The translations under genes were made by a program, and so were the position numbers. Below are positions 32,964 through 45,817 of a stretch of DNA of 64,000 bases, one piece after another (the stretch's first letter is position 1; the number at the start of each line of letters is the position of its first letter). The notes beneath the pieces are model-generated. The model was not told the origin of the DNA and did not search any database. It saw only the letters and a list, made by a program, of their open reading frames with translations. This DNA is from Urophycis tenuis (lineage: Eukaryota; Chordata; Actinopteri; Gadiformes; Phycidae), in NCBI GenBank assembly GCA_036785325.1, contig JAXIVH010000031.1, forward strand, positions 527,001 through 591,000, given 5' to 3'.

Positions 32964-33745
32964 TTTTAGCAACATTGGACTGTACGGGAGAGGATTCTGG
33001 AGCTTCCTGTTTCCAGCCTTGCAGAGGAGTTCAAGTGCTCTAAAGTAAGGTTGGAAATGACACTAACAGAGTCCCGCGACCCATGCGTTCCCCAAGCAGC
33101 TCCTACCCTGGAGACCGGAAGGAAATGGACCCCAGCTGAAGCTACGCAACAGGCAAAGTCAGACCTTAGACATGAGACATCGTCGGCCTTGTGCAGCAGG
33201 GGAGAGGAGGTCTCGGCCTTGGAGGGAGCAGACCATCATGGCATAGGGCAGCTCCAGTTCAGTGCCGACGGCTGGTAGTCGAGGAGGTGCGTCAGAACGA
33301 GCAGGCAACGAGATATGCAAAGGCTGTCTCACAAGCCATCATCCGAGAAGGTGCAAAGCCAGCCAAAGTCTATACAACATTGGACGTTGGCCAGCTCGAA
33401 GGGGCTCGCGACTGGAAGTTGGCTGCAGATCTGAACCAAAGAGTCTGCTTTCCTTCTGAGATAGCCACAACAAATCTCAGACCAGACCTTGTGCTCTGGT
33501 CCTCCTCACTCCACACAGTGTACATCATAGAGCTTACCGTTCCTGGGAGGCTGCTGTAAGGGAGGCATTTGAACGCAAGAGCCTTAAGTACACAGAGCTG
33601 GCAGCTGATGCTGAACAACGCGGATGGAAAGCCAAGGTCTGTCCAGTGGAAGTCGGCTGCAGAGACTTCATTGGCAAGTCAACCATCAGGCTGCTTAAGG
33701 ATTTGGGAATTCAAGGCCAAACCCTACGCCAAACCAGCATGAAAG
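32964..33745 (+). pseudogene. R2-like LINE C-terminal half with restriction-like endonuclease motif
   Basis: Pieces in shifting frames give LSNIGLYGRG, EMTLTESRDPCVPQAAPTLE, TGRKWTPAEATQQAKSDLRH, NQRVCFPSEIATTNLRPDLV and LWSSSLHTVYIIELTVP. They continue with AFERKSLKYTELAADAEQRG, WKAKVCPVEVGCRDFIGKST and IRLLKDLGIQGQTLRQTS. The RPDLV...IIELTVP pattern fits a PD-(D/E)xK-type restriction-like endonuclease, which R2-group LINEs use to nick their target. The zinc knuckle expected between RT and endonuclease was not seen. Heavily frameshifted and dead. Confidence 0.7.
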
Positions 33746-33858
33746 CCTAGACAGCATTTGCGCATACAGATGCTTGCTGTTTCACTTCATGTGCATGCTC
33801 AATTAATCATTTTCTCCTCACAGGCATATTATTTTTCTTGCGAATACAGAAATAATGT

Positions 33859-34020
33859 AGGGGCGGCATTAGCTCAGTGGGTAGAGCGGGTGGACAGAGC
33901 GGGTTGTTCACTAACCGTAGGGTCGTGGTTCGATCCCCTTGATCACCCTCCTCCAACTGTCCACATGTCGAACCCCAAAATTATTCTAAGTCGCTTTGGA
34001 CATCTGCTAAATGCCCCTTT
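33859..34020 (+). mobile_element. tRNA-derived SINE with TSD
   Basis: The A-box region 'attagctcagtgggtagagc' and B-box 'ggttcgatccc' are well kept. The tail is 'taagtcgctttggacatctg' and 'ctaaatgcc'. ATAATGT flanks it at 33852-33858 and 34021-34027. Confidence 0.88.
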
Positions 34021-34027
34021 ATAATGT

Positions 34028-36361
34028 GCGGTGAGTAAAGCAATAAGGAAATTAAAATGGAAAACAACTAATGAAAGGGATAATTTAAATGTCCTTTTAA
34101 AGAGAAAAATGCCAAAATGGACTGACTGCTTCCAAGTAGTGTTGGGGAAAATGACAGTTGATCTGAACTTGATTTGTCAGAAGTAAATAAGCGTAAGACT
34201 GATATGTGCGTTGCAATACATATATGGTAGGCTGCAACGTCCAGTCAATCAATGTAACTGTAGTAAAAAGCATGTGGTTGTATTACCCTAACCGTGCAAC
34301 AAATGAGGGACTGAGCACCCATCCATTTAAGATAAAATGATGCAAGACAAAGGCGACTGGTTAGGGTAAACCCTAACCCTGCCATCCAAACAAACTTTTT
34401 CAGATAGATCAGTCATGATAGCACCAATGTGAAATTTTACTGTGTTGTCTGTATACTGTATATTGTATACACAATATGTAACCAAACATATAAATGTCTC
34501 TCAAACGAGCTTGTCCTTAAATTTGCACAATTTATAAGCCTAACACTAGAGACAATAACTGCAGCATCACCATGTGGGCGTAGCATTTGCGAGAGTTCAC
34601 AACTGCTTAATTCATTATTATGTATTCGTTCAATTATATAAAAAAGGGTAATGTAATTGTTGCCATTATCATTATATCCTCCCTTATCTCCTAAGGTAGC
34701 ATAACTAAACACAACTAAATAAATAAAATATTTAACCACGCCATGAGCAAATAATAAAAATAAACAAAATCAAAGAAATACTTCTGCACACCACTGGCAA
34801 AGCATGTGGAATAGCGTGCCAGAATCAATAGAAATATATGCAATTGAAATAATGATCAATGAGATCCAAACATTACATGTTTGAAACAAAGTTATCGAAT
34901 CATACATAATTACACATATTAGGCCTCCTAAGTTTAGTACAATGCCCCAACCCTGTATCAAACAGAACCACGCTTCTGTTTGAGGGGTAGGGTTGCAAAT
35001 TTCATGCATTTTCCATAACCGATAGTTCAACATGTCATTAATAAGATACAAAACGCAATTCTTCTAAGTTTTAAGTTGTATTTAAACAAGTTCAGCAGCA
35101 CATAAGCTATGTGAAACATTAATTTATGAAGCACAAAAAATGTAAACATTAAACATTAAATAAATAAATAAAACAACGCTCTCACTCAAAATAGCAGCTC
35201 TTGGCCACCTATCCTTATTCAACAAATGACACCGTCAAACAAATCAATGGGCCATAATTACTGCCATTTCTAGACATCTAGATTCCCTCACCATCCACCA
35301 TGTGTACAGGCATCGTGTCTTTTTCTACCATGACGCAAAGCCTCGGAGTTATTGCATTGCATTCTGCATGCACATCACTTCAGCTCTTCTAGCTTTGTCG
35401 GTTAATACAGAAACATAATAGGCTTAAATTGTTGACTTGTTTCGTGTAATGTGAAGATATAATAATGGCAACAATGGCAGTGTAATAAAATTATGTGAAT
35501 GACTAAATTAATCATGCAGTTAAGAACTCCCTATGCATGTATTTCAATATTTTGTTTTATAGGCTCATAGTTATTTGAGAGACAATGCTGATATATGTAT
35601 ACAAACAAATGAAATTTGTTTGTTTGTTGTCTGATTAGTGTTTCCTAATCTGAAATAAAATGTCCTTGAAATTAAGAAAAATAAAATAGTCTCTGAACAA
35701 GAATAATCTAAAAGAATTTTGTCCGTCAACAAGCATTTTTTTGTGCAGGCAAATATTGGTGTATGGGTACCTGGGTGTATAATTAAAGCATCAGTAGTAC
35801 ACACTTATGCACACTTGTGCACATGTGTCTTTTGTTCAGTGAAATGTTACACACGATTGGGATGGAGCCAGATTCAAGAAAATTACACGCCTGGTACCAA
35901 ATGATAAGTGATATATATGAAAAAAGACTAATGGTAATATGGAAGTGGTATGGCTTCAAAGCAAGCTACATGGAGAAAGTGTATTGTATTATAATCCCTG
36001 CATTCTAGCACCTCCTGGTGTCATGCCATGATCTACCATTACACTGTGATACCATAATATATATTTTTTTACCATAACACCCAGCATTACTTACAAGTAA
36101 ATCTGGCACATTGGATCTCAAACTGAATCAGGAGGGGGTAGACCAACCTAGATATCATCTTCAGCCATATATATCCTACATAATTTATCAAAAACATAAT
36201 ATATTTGCCGACCATATAACTCCTGGACTCCTGTTCCATCTGGCCAATCAGATAAAACTTGCAGCCTCAGGGGGATCATACTGATTCAAGGCAACAGAAA
36301 GCAGAGCATGGAACAGACAAGTATTTGTAACATTAGCAGACGATAGCAAAATAGGAACTAC
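34028..36361. other. abhd18 intron, no gene seen
   Basis: It contains a short inverted telomere-like motif (34359-34378) and otherwise plain AT-rich sequence. The frames at 34429-35051 and 35571-36008 show no family resemblance. Confidence 0.45.
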
Positions 36362-36462
36362 CTTGCTTTCACAGCCTCTGGTGGCAGTATTCCAGGTACC
36401 AAGTGTTCCAGAGGAGAAATGAAGTACCCATTATGAATTTGACAGTCGAAGTGGTCTTCTTT
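36362..36462 (-). CDS. abhd18: abhd18 exon (101 bp)
   Basis: It encodes KEDHFDCQIHNGYFISPLEH and LVPGILPPEAVKA plus AG of a split Arg codon, 33 codons plus 2. The Asp-Cys-x-Ile, Gly-x-Phe-x-Ser-Pro and VPGI residues match conserved ABHD18 positions. The acceptor is aatccttaaag before 36462. The donor is AAG|GTAGTT at 36361, a weaker consensus but correct in phase with the exon at 24948. No stop or frameshift. Confidence 0.93.
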
Positions 36463-36663
36463 CTTTAAGGATTAGCAACAAAGTAAATTAAATGGTTAGT
36501 ATATGACAATTTGTGAACGATTTGATATACATCTTCAACATTTTAATGTAATAACTCTTTGTAAATGCTTGTCCATCATCTGTCAAGACAAAACACTTCA
36601 ATTGTGATTTTAAATGTCTTTATGTAGTTAATGTAACTTAAATTAGGAGTTAAATTGTTAAAT

Positions 36664-36833
36664 TGGGCAGCATAACTCAGTGGATAGAGCGGGTTGTCCA
36701 CTAACCGGAAGGTTGGCGGTTCAATCCCCTCCTCCAACTGTCCACATGCCAAACCCCACAAATGTATGACAAAAGTACTGATTGTAAGTCGCTTTGGACA
36801 AAAGTGTGTTAAATGTCCTAAATGTAAATGTAA
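36664..36833 (+). mobile_element. tRNA-derived SINE
   Basis: 'cataactcagtggatagagc', 'ggcggttcaatcccc' and 'tgtaagtcgctttggacaaa' mark the same SINE family as at 33859 and 16215. It lies about 200 bp upstream of an abhd18 exon, on the opposite strand. Confidence 0.88.
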
Positions 36834-36974
36834 TATAAATTAGGTGAATATACATATACACATGCATACATACTAAAACATCATAAATGCTATCAGACTG
36901 TCATTACTGCTGCTATTTGTGTCATTTCTACAAGTCACCAAATCCTCGTCATCCTAATCAAAGGCTGCAACGGG

Positions 36975-37055
36975 GACTCATCGAACGTGATGCGGACAAC
37001 AATTGTATTACTATACAAATGTTGTTGTCCGCATCACGTCTGGCTTCGATGAGTC
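36975..37055. repeat. 81-nt near-perfect hairpin
   Basis: The arm GACTCATCGAA CGTGATGC GGACAACAA TTGTAT pairs with ATACAA ... TTGTTGTCC GCATCACG ... TTCGATGAGTC. The loop is 4 nt (TACT), with one 5-nt bulge (CTGGC) and a 2-3 nt asymmetry. It could be a fold-back element or a pre-miRNA-like transcript. The sequence alone does not decide. Confidence 0.85.
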
Positions 37056-38756
37056 TGTTAGTACCAAATAACCTTTAGATCCTTTATTAACCCTCTTTGA
37101 TTTTACGGTTTACCCCTTGTCATGAGTGAATTACTGCGCTTGCTGGATTAATGTTACATTCATTAGACCGGATCACTAGACCGATAAGACGTAGGCTATG
37201 TGAGGTGCTAACAGCAAACCAGTAGCTTCCAAGACAAGTCGTGGATATCATCATATTGTTTTGAAGGTAAAGCCAGCTGATGGTTGCTTAATTAAAACGG
37301 CATAGTTTAGGAAATAAAATGCCTGATCAGAGTCGTCATACTTCCCATTTCGTAACATGAACTCTTATCACAAACTGACGGTTTTCTACATTTAAAATAG
37401 CAGAGGTCTGTAGATAGCTGTAGGCTATTTGGTAGGATAGGCTACCAAAAAGTTGTTCACTGATCACTTTTATTCTCTAGTGCTACCGGTGAAACGAGTG
37501 GTTGCTCGCTCGCTCACTCGGGTGCACTCTGCCAACACCACAGTTGTGAATGTAAATGAATGGAAATAATTTGACATCAGAATTATGCTTGCTTACCCTA
37601 TTAGTGGTTGTGTAAATGGTTTATTAACAGTCAAAACTCGTCTGGAATACTAGGCTACGGGTTTTTGGTGAAGATGGATCTGCGGCATAAAATGCAAGAG
37701 GAATATTTTGCGACTTGTCTCCGCATCAGTATCAACAGTCCCCATATCACAACTAAATTATCAGCGAGCCTTGGAGCTGTTTTTTGAAATCCAAAAAAAA
37801 TCTAATGCTTGGCATCAGAATGTACTCTGTAGTATTTGATCTGTCTAGTTTACTTAAATACCTCATAAAATAAATTAGATTCAACAAATATGTTTCCGTA
37901 TTGTGCCACTTCATTTATTTTTTTCTAAGGCTTATGATAGATATCAAAGAAAATTAAAGCTAAAGCACAAATTATAAACTTTGTTTCTACCCAGTTCACG
38001 GCACATTTGTACACTGATCTGATCTCAGCAGGCTTGTTGATTGTTATGTCATTTGTAAGAATGAGACTCGTTTGATTCTGCTCAATTTCTGATCAATTTG
38101 ATAATATCCCCATGTCCTCCAACATTCAGGTTGAAATAAAACTTAACTAACCTACATTCATTAGTTTGTCATGTTCCACAGGCATTTCATTTTTATTTTT
38201 TACAAAATATCCACATAAATGCAGCTTAGCCCCAAAAAACCATGTCTGGAAAATGGGACAAATTTGATAGTTTCTAAAAGGCTGTATCTTAGGCAACATT
38301 TGATCCACACTCACAAACTAAGTGGCCAAAAACCTTCCCATTGGGACCATTGCCCTCTGCCTCGGTAGATATTCACCAATATGGGTTTAACTCAACAGTT
38401 ACTTGTCACATCTTCCAAGCCAATTCACCAATTGTAACCATCCAAATCTAGAATCCTCATTACCCAAATAATAAACTACAACAACATAGTTCTATATTTC
38501 TATGAGCTACAGCCCCTAAAGGTGTAAACATTGACACCCTTACAGGCAAACCCACCTTTGACATGTTTTACAAACTCATCCTAGACCTGCTTTATTGGAC
38601 CCTGCATCTTATTTTCCACATAATTCCAATTTTCCATTTGGTTCATGTAGACCGTGTAGGTATATAACCAGATATGAATAACAATGTACAAATAAAATGA
38701 AAATGTGTTTCCCAAGTGTGAGAGGCATTTGTTCTTCTAAAACACCTACTGCAAGT

Positions 38757-38820
38757 TCATATAGCTCAGTTAGCAGACAACTCGCCTCCAAAGCAAAAGG
38801 CCCATGGATCAAATCCCACC
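38757..38820 (+). repeat. tRNA-like SINE head
   Basis: 'tatagctcagttagcagac' and 'ggatcaaatccc' are A- and B-box-like and spaced as in a tRNA, but the acceptor stem does not close. Taken as a decayed tRNA-derived SINE rather than a tRNA gene. Confidence 0.5.
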
Positions 38821-39877
38821 AGGTACCCAATATGGTCTGAGAAGACATTTGAACAAAACCTAACATTTTTGGACTTGGTCTTTCATTTTACATTTAAATT
38901 ACATCAATGGCTCAACTTTCCCTACATAGAAAACTTTTTGCTGCTTAAACCAAACAGTGTATGTGCCAAAGCAAATGAAAAAAAAAAAAAAAGACTAAGT
39001 GTGGAGAACACGACCAATTCCAAAATATTTACTGATCTTCCTTTGTTTATACATGGGCGGAATCCCACCAGGTACAAAAAATGATCTCAAAAAGAGTCTA
39101 TGGTTCTGGTATTGAAGGCACTATCATTGAGTCTATGGTCTACTACTACTTACTAATGTGTCTAAGGATCTTGCGGTTTAAAAGATTAAATTCAGCATAC
39201 TTGGGAAATCAATTTTTGGCTATAAGGGCATTATCACTACATGAGCCGCCAAATGAAAAGCTTTACGATAAAGCAGTTACTGGAATATTATATCCAGTAT
39301 CAAATTCATTATGATTTCAGTAGATATACAATACATCACTGTATAAAAAGCAATGATTAAGCCAGATTGATGTATTTTGTGTCTGCAAGTTTTTGTTTTG
39401 GGTCCATGTGATGTACATTTTGTCATAAGCCTGTGCAGACACCAATACAACCACAGCCTAAAAATACCCAAATGTATATAATCCACTCATAAAACAATAT
39501 AAAGACATGAAGATGTGAATATCCTCTCCTGTTCACATTCGTCTTCATTTCCAATGTGCATGCTTCTTCTTCTTGATTTTTATGCCATTTGGCGAACAAC
39601 ATCATGGTGCATTACCACCAACTGGCATGGAGCTTGGATCAGGAAATGTGCATGTGTAGAACATGTGCAGACTGACAAAGACCCTACATTTTCGTGTGAA
39701 TGGAACCCTTTGCACGTCAGTACATATCTACAGGCTGACCATCTGTTACATTTTGTCTTTTAAATGAGTTGCAGGATTTGCAGGATTGTTGCTGTTGGTG
39801 AGTACGTAAGGAATTGGAACTAATTGGAACTATTGGAAGGAACTAACTCATACAGTTAGTAATCACTCTCTGCTGTT

Positions 39878-39911
39878 GTTGCTATTGGTACTGTTGTTGT
39901 TGTTGTTGTTG
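39878..39911. repeat. (TTG)n microsatellite
   Basis: Imperfect TTG triplets just left of the Harbinger MITE. Confidence 0.8.
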
Positions 39912-39951
39912 AATAGGACTGCAAGAGCACACTCAAGCTTTGATCAAGTAA

Positions 39952-40456
39952 AGACTGGGTTATGCTTCATTCATGCTTCCGCGTTGACGCAACGCTGGGG
40001 GGTTGCATACCCTTTACGGACCGTTTACGTCCCCCTTGCGTCCAACGCAAGGGCCTGACATGCACCTCCGAAAAATCCTAGGCGACGCAACCCCAACGTA
40101 GCGGCTTTGGCTGTGATTGGTCCGCGAACTACATTCGCTGGAAATCGCTTTTCCGGTTTCCACTCGTAAACACCGCTACAGTGTGATAAATGCTTCGATT
40201 GATTGGCGACAACATATATAACGTTTGCCTTCATTTCTGTCAACTTTTTTTTTTTTTTTTTTTTTTTTAAATCGCTAGTAATCCGTATGTAATGACCAGA
40301 ATGGTCATTCTTGTCCCTCTACCGGTGTGGCATTGAATTGCATTTCGACACGTAAACCCCATGCAGAACCATCACAGGCTTATGACTGCGTCTGAGCAAA
40401 TGCGTGGCCATTGCGTGATCACTACGTAATCTCTATGCAGAAGCATAACCCAGCCT
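39952..40456. mobile_element. PIF-Harbinger-type MITE with TAA target site
   Basis: The ends AGACTGGGTTATGCTTC (39952) and GAAGCATAACCCAGCCT (40456) form 16 of 17 matching inverted repeats, flanked by TAA (39949-39951, 40457-40459). The inside contains 'gtgattggtccgcgaac' and a T tract of about 30 (40237-40268). Non-coding, 505 bp. Confidence 0.85.
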
Positions 40457-40539
40457 TAAATTTCGGCCTCTCAGGTGTAGACAATAGCCTTGATAGGTGG
40501 GCAGAGCTATGACTACACCATTAACATCTGAACAGATAA

Positions 40540-43500
40540 ATTGCTAGGGTGGAACAAAGACAAAGGGAGTTGCTCTGCGGGAGTCCCTCGAGGAAGCCCT
40601 CTAGCCCTCCGCTAACCCCAACCCTTGTGTATTGCAGTGTGTATTGTAGCCATGTGTGTAACCTCTATCCCAGTCAGGACATCTACCCGACATCGACGCC
40701 GTCCACGATCCCATACTCAACGCTGCACCCTTTCCAATCTCTTTTACCCAGCCCTCCCGCTTGCACTGACCTTGAAATGATGGGCGGCCTCTGGAACTGC
40801 CAATCGGCGGTCAAGAAGGCAGACTCCATCTCGGCCTATGCATGCCTCAGGACCCTCCACTTCCTGGCACTTACTGAAACCTGGATCACTCCAGACAACA
40901 CGGCTACTCCGGCTGCCCTCTCTACCGCCTACTCCTTCTCATACACCCCAAGACCCTCAGGGCGAGGAGGGGGGACTGGACTCCTCACCTCACCCAAGTG
41001 GTCCTACCGGGTGTTTCCCCTGGAAAACCTGACCAGATCAGCGTTTTAACTCCACGCTGTTGCTATCACCGTTCCCATCAAGCTCTACATTGCTGTCATC
41101 CACCATCCTGCGGGTCCCTTCCAAGACTTCATGGAGGGGAGATGGATGATGAGATGGATGCCCTCCTCAGCTGCTTTCCTGAAGACGGTACTCCGCTGGT
41201 TGTCCTGGGCGAGTTCAACATCCAACCAGAGAAGTTAGAATCATCTGACTTTATAACCTTTTTTGCCTCATTTGACCCAATACTCTTTCCTTCTCCTCCT
41301 TCCCAGAGCCGGGAACCAACTTGACCTTGTCTTCACAAGGTTCTGCAGTACCCATGCTCTCTCAGTTACTCCACTCCCTGTGTCTGACCATCACTTTGTT
41401 GCTTTCTCTTTCCCCTTGAATTCCCCCTCCTAAGTTCCTCCTACCACCCACACTGTCACCGCCTGCAGGAACCTGAAAACCCTCTTCCCCTCTACTCTCT
41501 CTTCTGCTGTTCTGTCAACACTAGCCCCTCCAGAGCAATTCTCACTGCTCTCTGCTGAGGAAGCTTCCTCTCCCCTGCTGTCTTGCCTCTCATCCTCTTT
41601 GTACTCCCTCTGTCCCCTCTCATCCGGACCTGTGTGATCTTCTCCTCCTCCTCCTTGGCTGTCCGAATCTCTGCAGGCTCATAGAACGGAGCGACGGACA
41701 GCTGAGAGGAAATGGAAGAAATCAGGCTGTGCTGATAATCTCTCCCACTATCTGCACCTCCTCTAAGACTTCACCTCCACAGTGTCAGCAGCCAAATTTA
41801 CATTCTACCGGAACAAGATCAACTCCTCTGCCTCCAACCCCAGGAAACAGTTTTCCATGTTTTCCTCAACCCTCCCTCCCCTCCCCATTCACTGCTGACG
41901 ACTTTGCCGACTACTTTACCAAGAAGGTGACGGACATCAGCATCTCCCTTACCCCTGCTGCTACCTTCCCTAACCCAACCTCCACAGCAATTCTCCCTCC
42001 CCCAGCTCCCGCCTCTGCTAGACTTAACCGTTTTAGCCCTCTCTCCTCCGAAGGGGTCCTGAAACTGGTCACATCCAACCATGCGATCACCTGTCATTTT
42101 GACCCCATCCCCTCCTCCCTTCTTCAGGCAATCTTGACGGACATCCTACCGTTCATTACCTCCCTCGTGAGCTCTTCCCTCACAACAGTCAAACCGCTCC
42201 TCAAGAAGCCTACCCTCGACACTGCTGACATCCTGAACTACAGACCGGTATCTCTGCTGTCATTCCTTTCTAAAACCCTGGAATGTACAGTCTCTAACCA
42301 CTCTCTAGCCACTCAGAAAACGACTTGCTTGATCCCAATCAGTCTGGCTTCAAGACTGCACACTCTACAGAAACGGCCCTCCTGATGGTGACCGAATCCC
42401 TTCAGGCCGCCAAAGCCTCTTCCCTTTCGTCGGTGCTTGTTCTCCTCGACCTCTCTGTGGCGTTCAACATCGTGAACGACCGGACCCTCCTCGCCACCCT
42501 CGCTGAACTCGGCATCACTGACACTGCGCTAGCCTGGTTCACATCTTACTTTATGGATTGCACTTATCAGGTCACATGGAACGGCTCCCCGCTTGCTAAA
42601 CACTGGAGTCCCTCAAGGCTCAGTACTAGGAACGCTTCTGTTCTCCCTATATACCAAATCTCTAGGCTCTGTAATCACATAACACAGCTTTTCCTATCAC
42701 TGTTATGTGGAAAACACTCAACTGTTCCTCTCCTTCCCCTCTTCAGACACTCCGATTGCAACACGCATCTCAGAATGCTTGGCAGACATAAGCACTTGGA
42801 CAACTGCTTATCAACTCAAGCTCAATGTCGCAAAGATTGAGCTTCTCTTCATACCGGGGAAAGACTGCTCTCACAGGAACCTGCTGGTCTTGGTCGAGGG
42901 CATCACAGTATCTGCCTCACCGACCGCAAGGAACCTGGGTGTCATAGTCGTCAACGAACTGTCCTGCACTGCAAACATCACTGCAGTGACCCACTCCTGT
43001 AGATTTGCTCTCTACAACATCCTCAGGATCCGGCCTTTCCTCACAAGGGAAGCGACACAGCTCCTCCAAGCACTGTCATCTCCCGCCTCGACTACTTCAA
43101 CTCGCTCTTAGCTGGACTCCCTGCAACCGCGATTAAACTGTTGCAGTGGAAGCAGAACGCTGCAGTACACGTTGTGTTCAACCGCAATAAATTCTCCCAC
43201 ATGACCCCCCCTCTTCCAAGACCTCCACTGGCTTCCTGTAGTGGCTCGCCTCAAATTCAAGATGATGCTACTGGCCTACAAAGCCGTCAATGGAACTGCC
43301 CCTACCTACCTCCAAACATTAGTGAAACACCACGCCCCTGCTCGAGCACTCCATTCAACTACCTCAGCTGGTCGACTGGTACCCACATCACTAAAAGGAG
43401 GAAAAGGTTGGATGGTGAAATCTCAACTCTTCTCCGTTTTGGCACCGCAGTGGTGGAACGAGCTCCCTGCCAATGTCAGGACTGCAGAGTCACTTCTTAT

Positions 43501-43770
43501 CTTCCGGAAGAGACTCAAGACCCACTTGTTCAGAGTTCATCTGAACCCTGCATAACCCTACCGGCATCCTCTTATTTGTTGTATGTCTTGGCACTTTAGT
43601 CGCTGTTTGTAATTTGGCACTTTGATCGCTCATTGTAACCTGTCACTTAGTCAGAGATGTTGTATACTAGCATTGGTTAATCTAGCAATTGAAATGCTTG
43701 AAACTTGTTCTGGTGACTTTCTCCCTGTATCAGCAGCAATGAAATGTTCCACCTGTACATTTTTCAAGTA
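40540..43770 (+). mobile_element. L2-like LINE, decayed, in abhd18 intron
   Basis: This is a full-length-like arrangement of endonuclease, reverse transcriptase and C-terminus on plus. Coding frames are detailed at 40780-43555. The 3' end is uncertain, because similarity to this LINE type may extend to about 43770. Confidence 0.75.
40780..43555 (+). pseudogene. L2-like LINE ORF2, multiple frameshifts
   Basis: Pieces in order: MGGLWNCQSAVKKADSISAY, LTETWITPDNTATPAALSTA, RPSGRGGGTGLLTSPKWSYR (endonuclease start, 40780-41030). Then LVVLGEFNIQPEKLESSDFI (41190-41260; E for D in the GDFN motif), PNQSGFKTAHSTETALLMVT and VLVLLDLSVAFNIVNDRTLL (42325-42480). Then TQLFLSFPSSDTPIATRISE (42710), LGVIVVNELSCTANIT (42950) and the C-terminus ARLKFKMMLLAYKAVNGTAP to FRKRLKTHLFRVHLN (43241-43550). 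At least five frame changes. Dead copy, distinct from the other LINE lineages in the window. Confidence 0.85.
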
Positions 43771-45817
43771 CTACATTTCACTATACGTTAATATACGCTG
43801 AGGTTTTCTCTCCATAAACTAAACTAGATGTTAGGTCTAGTTAGAGTTTGTTTCAATCTGCCAGACCCACAGGATATTAGATTGAGTGTGACCATTTCTG
43901 ACAATGTGTATTTGACTCATTTGTACTCATTGCAGAGGCTAATCTGGCTATTTGTGTACCTGCTGTGTTATTGGTTTAAATGTTTTATCAAACAATAGGA
44001 ATAGAAGTGTGATCATTTATTTGCCAATTGAAAGACAAACACATTGAAGGCTGAAGACACATAATATTGTCATTGTATTGCAAAATAATCAATGCAATGT
44101 CCCCATTGTTATTTTTATTTTGCAATTCAACTATTACATATCCATTCAGTCTACAATGTATTATCCTTTGGGGAAAGTAACCAAACTAGTCTGATCCACA
44201 CATGAATGACAGACAGTAATGTTTACAGGAATGCATATGATAGAAATGCATACTACCTAGATCCTTGTATGCTTAGTTTGCATTTACAGCAACTATATTT
44301 TGTAATGCATATTGTGGGGTAGTGAAATAATAAAAATGCAAGATTAATTCCCTCAGTCGCCCTATTGGTAAGGTTTAATCTGTTAACTTGGAGTATGCAC
44401 AGCACAAGTGATAAATATTAATGCACTCACAAGAGATCCATGCTTGATATGTTCACAAAGGTTAAAGAGTTTTATCAAATCCAGTCCCCATAGGTTTGGA
44501 TAATGCCACAAAACATTTAATATTAGAAGCACTGGAACCACTGACCTAACTTTGACTGCATAGTATTTTCACAAGTTTTTGTTGTGGTGACACCAATACA
44601 CAATTAATTAGCACATTTAATGGCACTGCATTACTGCAGTGCTTTGCTGCGGTCTCTCGCAAACATTTTTTGGAAAGCGACTTACAATAAGCTTTGATTT
44701 GTCAACAGAAACTGAAACAATATATCCCACCCAAGAATACTTGCTTGAAAAGCAGCCTAAATGTATCATATAATTTGCCCATATTCGGCTTTAAGTAATG
44801 CAACTTGGTATGTTATTTGTGTAGTAAAAAAGTATTTCAGTATTGAAGTATTTCATTAGGTTTATTGGCAAGTAGAAACAAACCACTTCACATACTGAAA
44901 ATTACATATATTTAGCAGAATCGCATCATATGTGAATCGCATCATACATGAATTGCATCATATATCATTTGACAATTAGTGAATGTTTCATTTATGCATT
45001 CAATGATTTAGAATTGGTCATATACTGTATTACTGGTTTCAATATGTATCGGCATCTTTCACCATCTGCCTTGAGAAGGTTTGACAGGATTTAATTAGTA
45101 GAATGTGCCTATTTGGTTATTTTCTTATTATCCATCTAACAGAGAGGGGAAACTTGAAAAGGCTTCTACCAAAGATCCTGGCCAACCGATTTAGAATAAA
45201 AGAAAATAGTTTGTGTTTTGGTTTGTGAATGTTTTGTCAACATTTTCCACATGTCACATTTTGTAAAAGGCAAACTAACGACTATCCCACTGCCATTAAT
45301 GCAGCCACTATCTTTGTACAAAACCGCATCCCTCAGTCTCATGCGCAGTGGTGTGTATTCACATAATCAAATCTTCTGCATGTGTTTGTTTGTGGGCACT
45401 ATTGGAGAATGCTACTACCTAGTCAGGGCAGTTTGTATGCACTTCCTGAGTTGAAAAAAATAACTATTTACAGCAATGGGATCAGCAAAACATTTGTTAG
45501 GAATATAATGGATGTCAATTGATGGCTAATTGTCAAATTTCAGAACACATTTACACGACGAGAGAGGAGAGTCTAACAAAATCACAGCTGATTTAGATGT
45601 TGACAATTTAAACAGTTAAGAACCGGCTAAAGCCTTTAACTTGTTCTAACTGCATTGCAATTATCTTATATATGGCTGACTCCCTGAAAGCTTTTAATGT
45701 TTTAGTCACATTAGTTCAGATAGATATTAGAACTTTACATGATTATGACAGTGACGGACAAAATGTATACTCACGCATTGCTGAAATTCAAAAAGATACA
45801 AAGGACATATTTTGTAC
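43771..45817. other. abhd18 intron, no gene seen
   Basis: AT-rich. A 16-bp motif (cgcatcatatgtgaat-type) is repeated three times at 44919-44963, and a fragment of the SINE tail in reverse ('ggaaagcgacttacaa') is at 44672. Confidence 0.45.

Larger units (their letters stand above)
28175..33745 (+). mobile_element. R2/NeSL-type LINE, interrupted by an L2-like LINE
   Basis: The reverse transcriptase half lies at 28230-29644 and the C-terminal endonuclease half at 32964-33745. They join in frame when the LINE at 29645-32958 and one AAATG duplication are removed: LGLPKW breaks and CLSNIGLYGRG resumes. It lies in the abhd18 intron, opposite strand. Confidence 0.8.
36834..39948. other. abhd18 intron; hairpin and tRNA-like SINE head
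   Basis: No exon found. It holds the hairpin at 36975-37055, the tRNA-like piece at 38757-38820 and an imperfect direct repeat ('atcccaccaggtac' at about 38814 and 39061). Confidence 0.5.

Noticed and set aside
38757..38820. A tRNA gene
   Set aside because: A- and B-box-like motifs are present but the acceptor stem does not pair, so it is read as a decayed SINE head.
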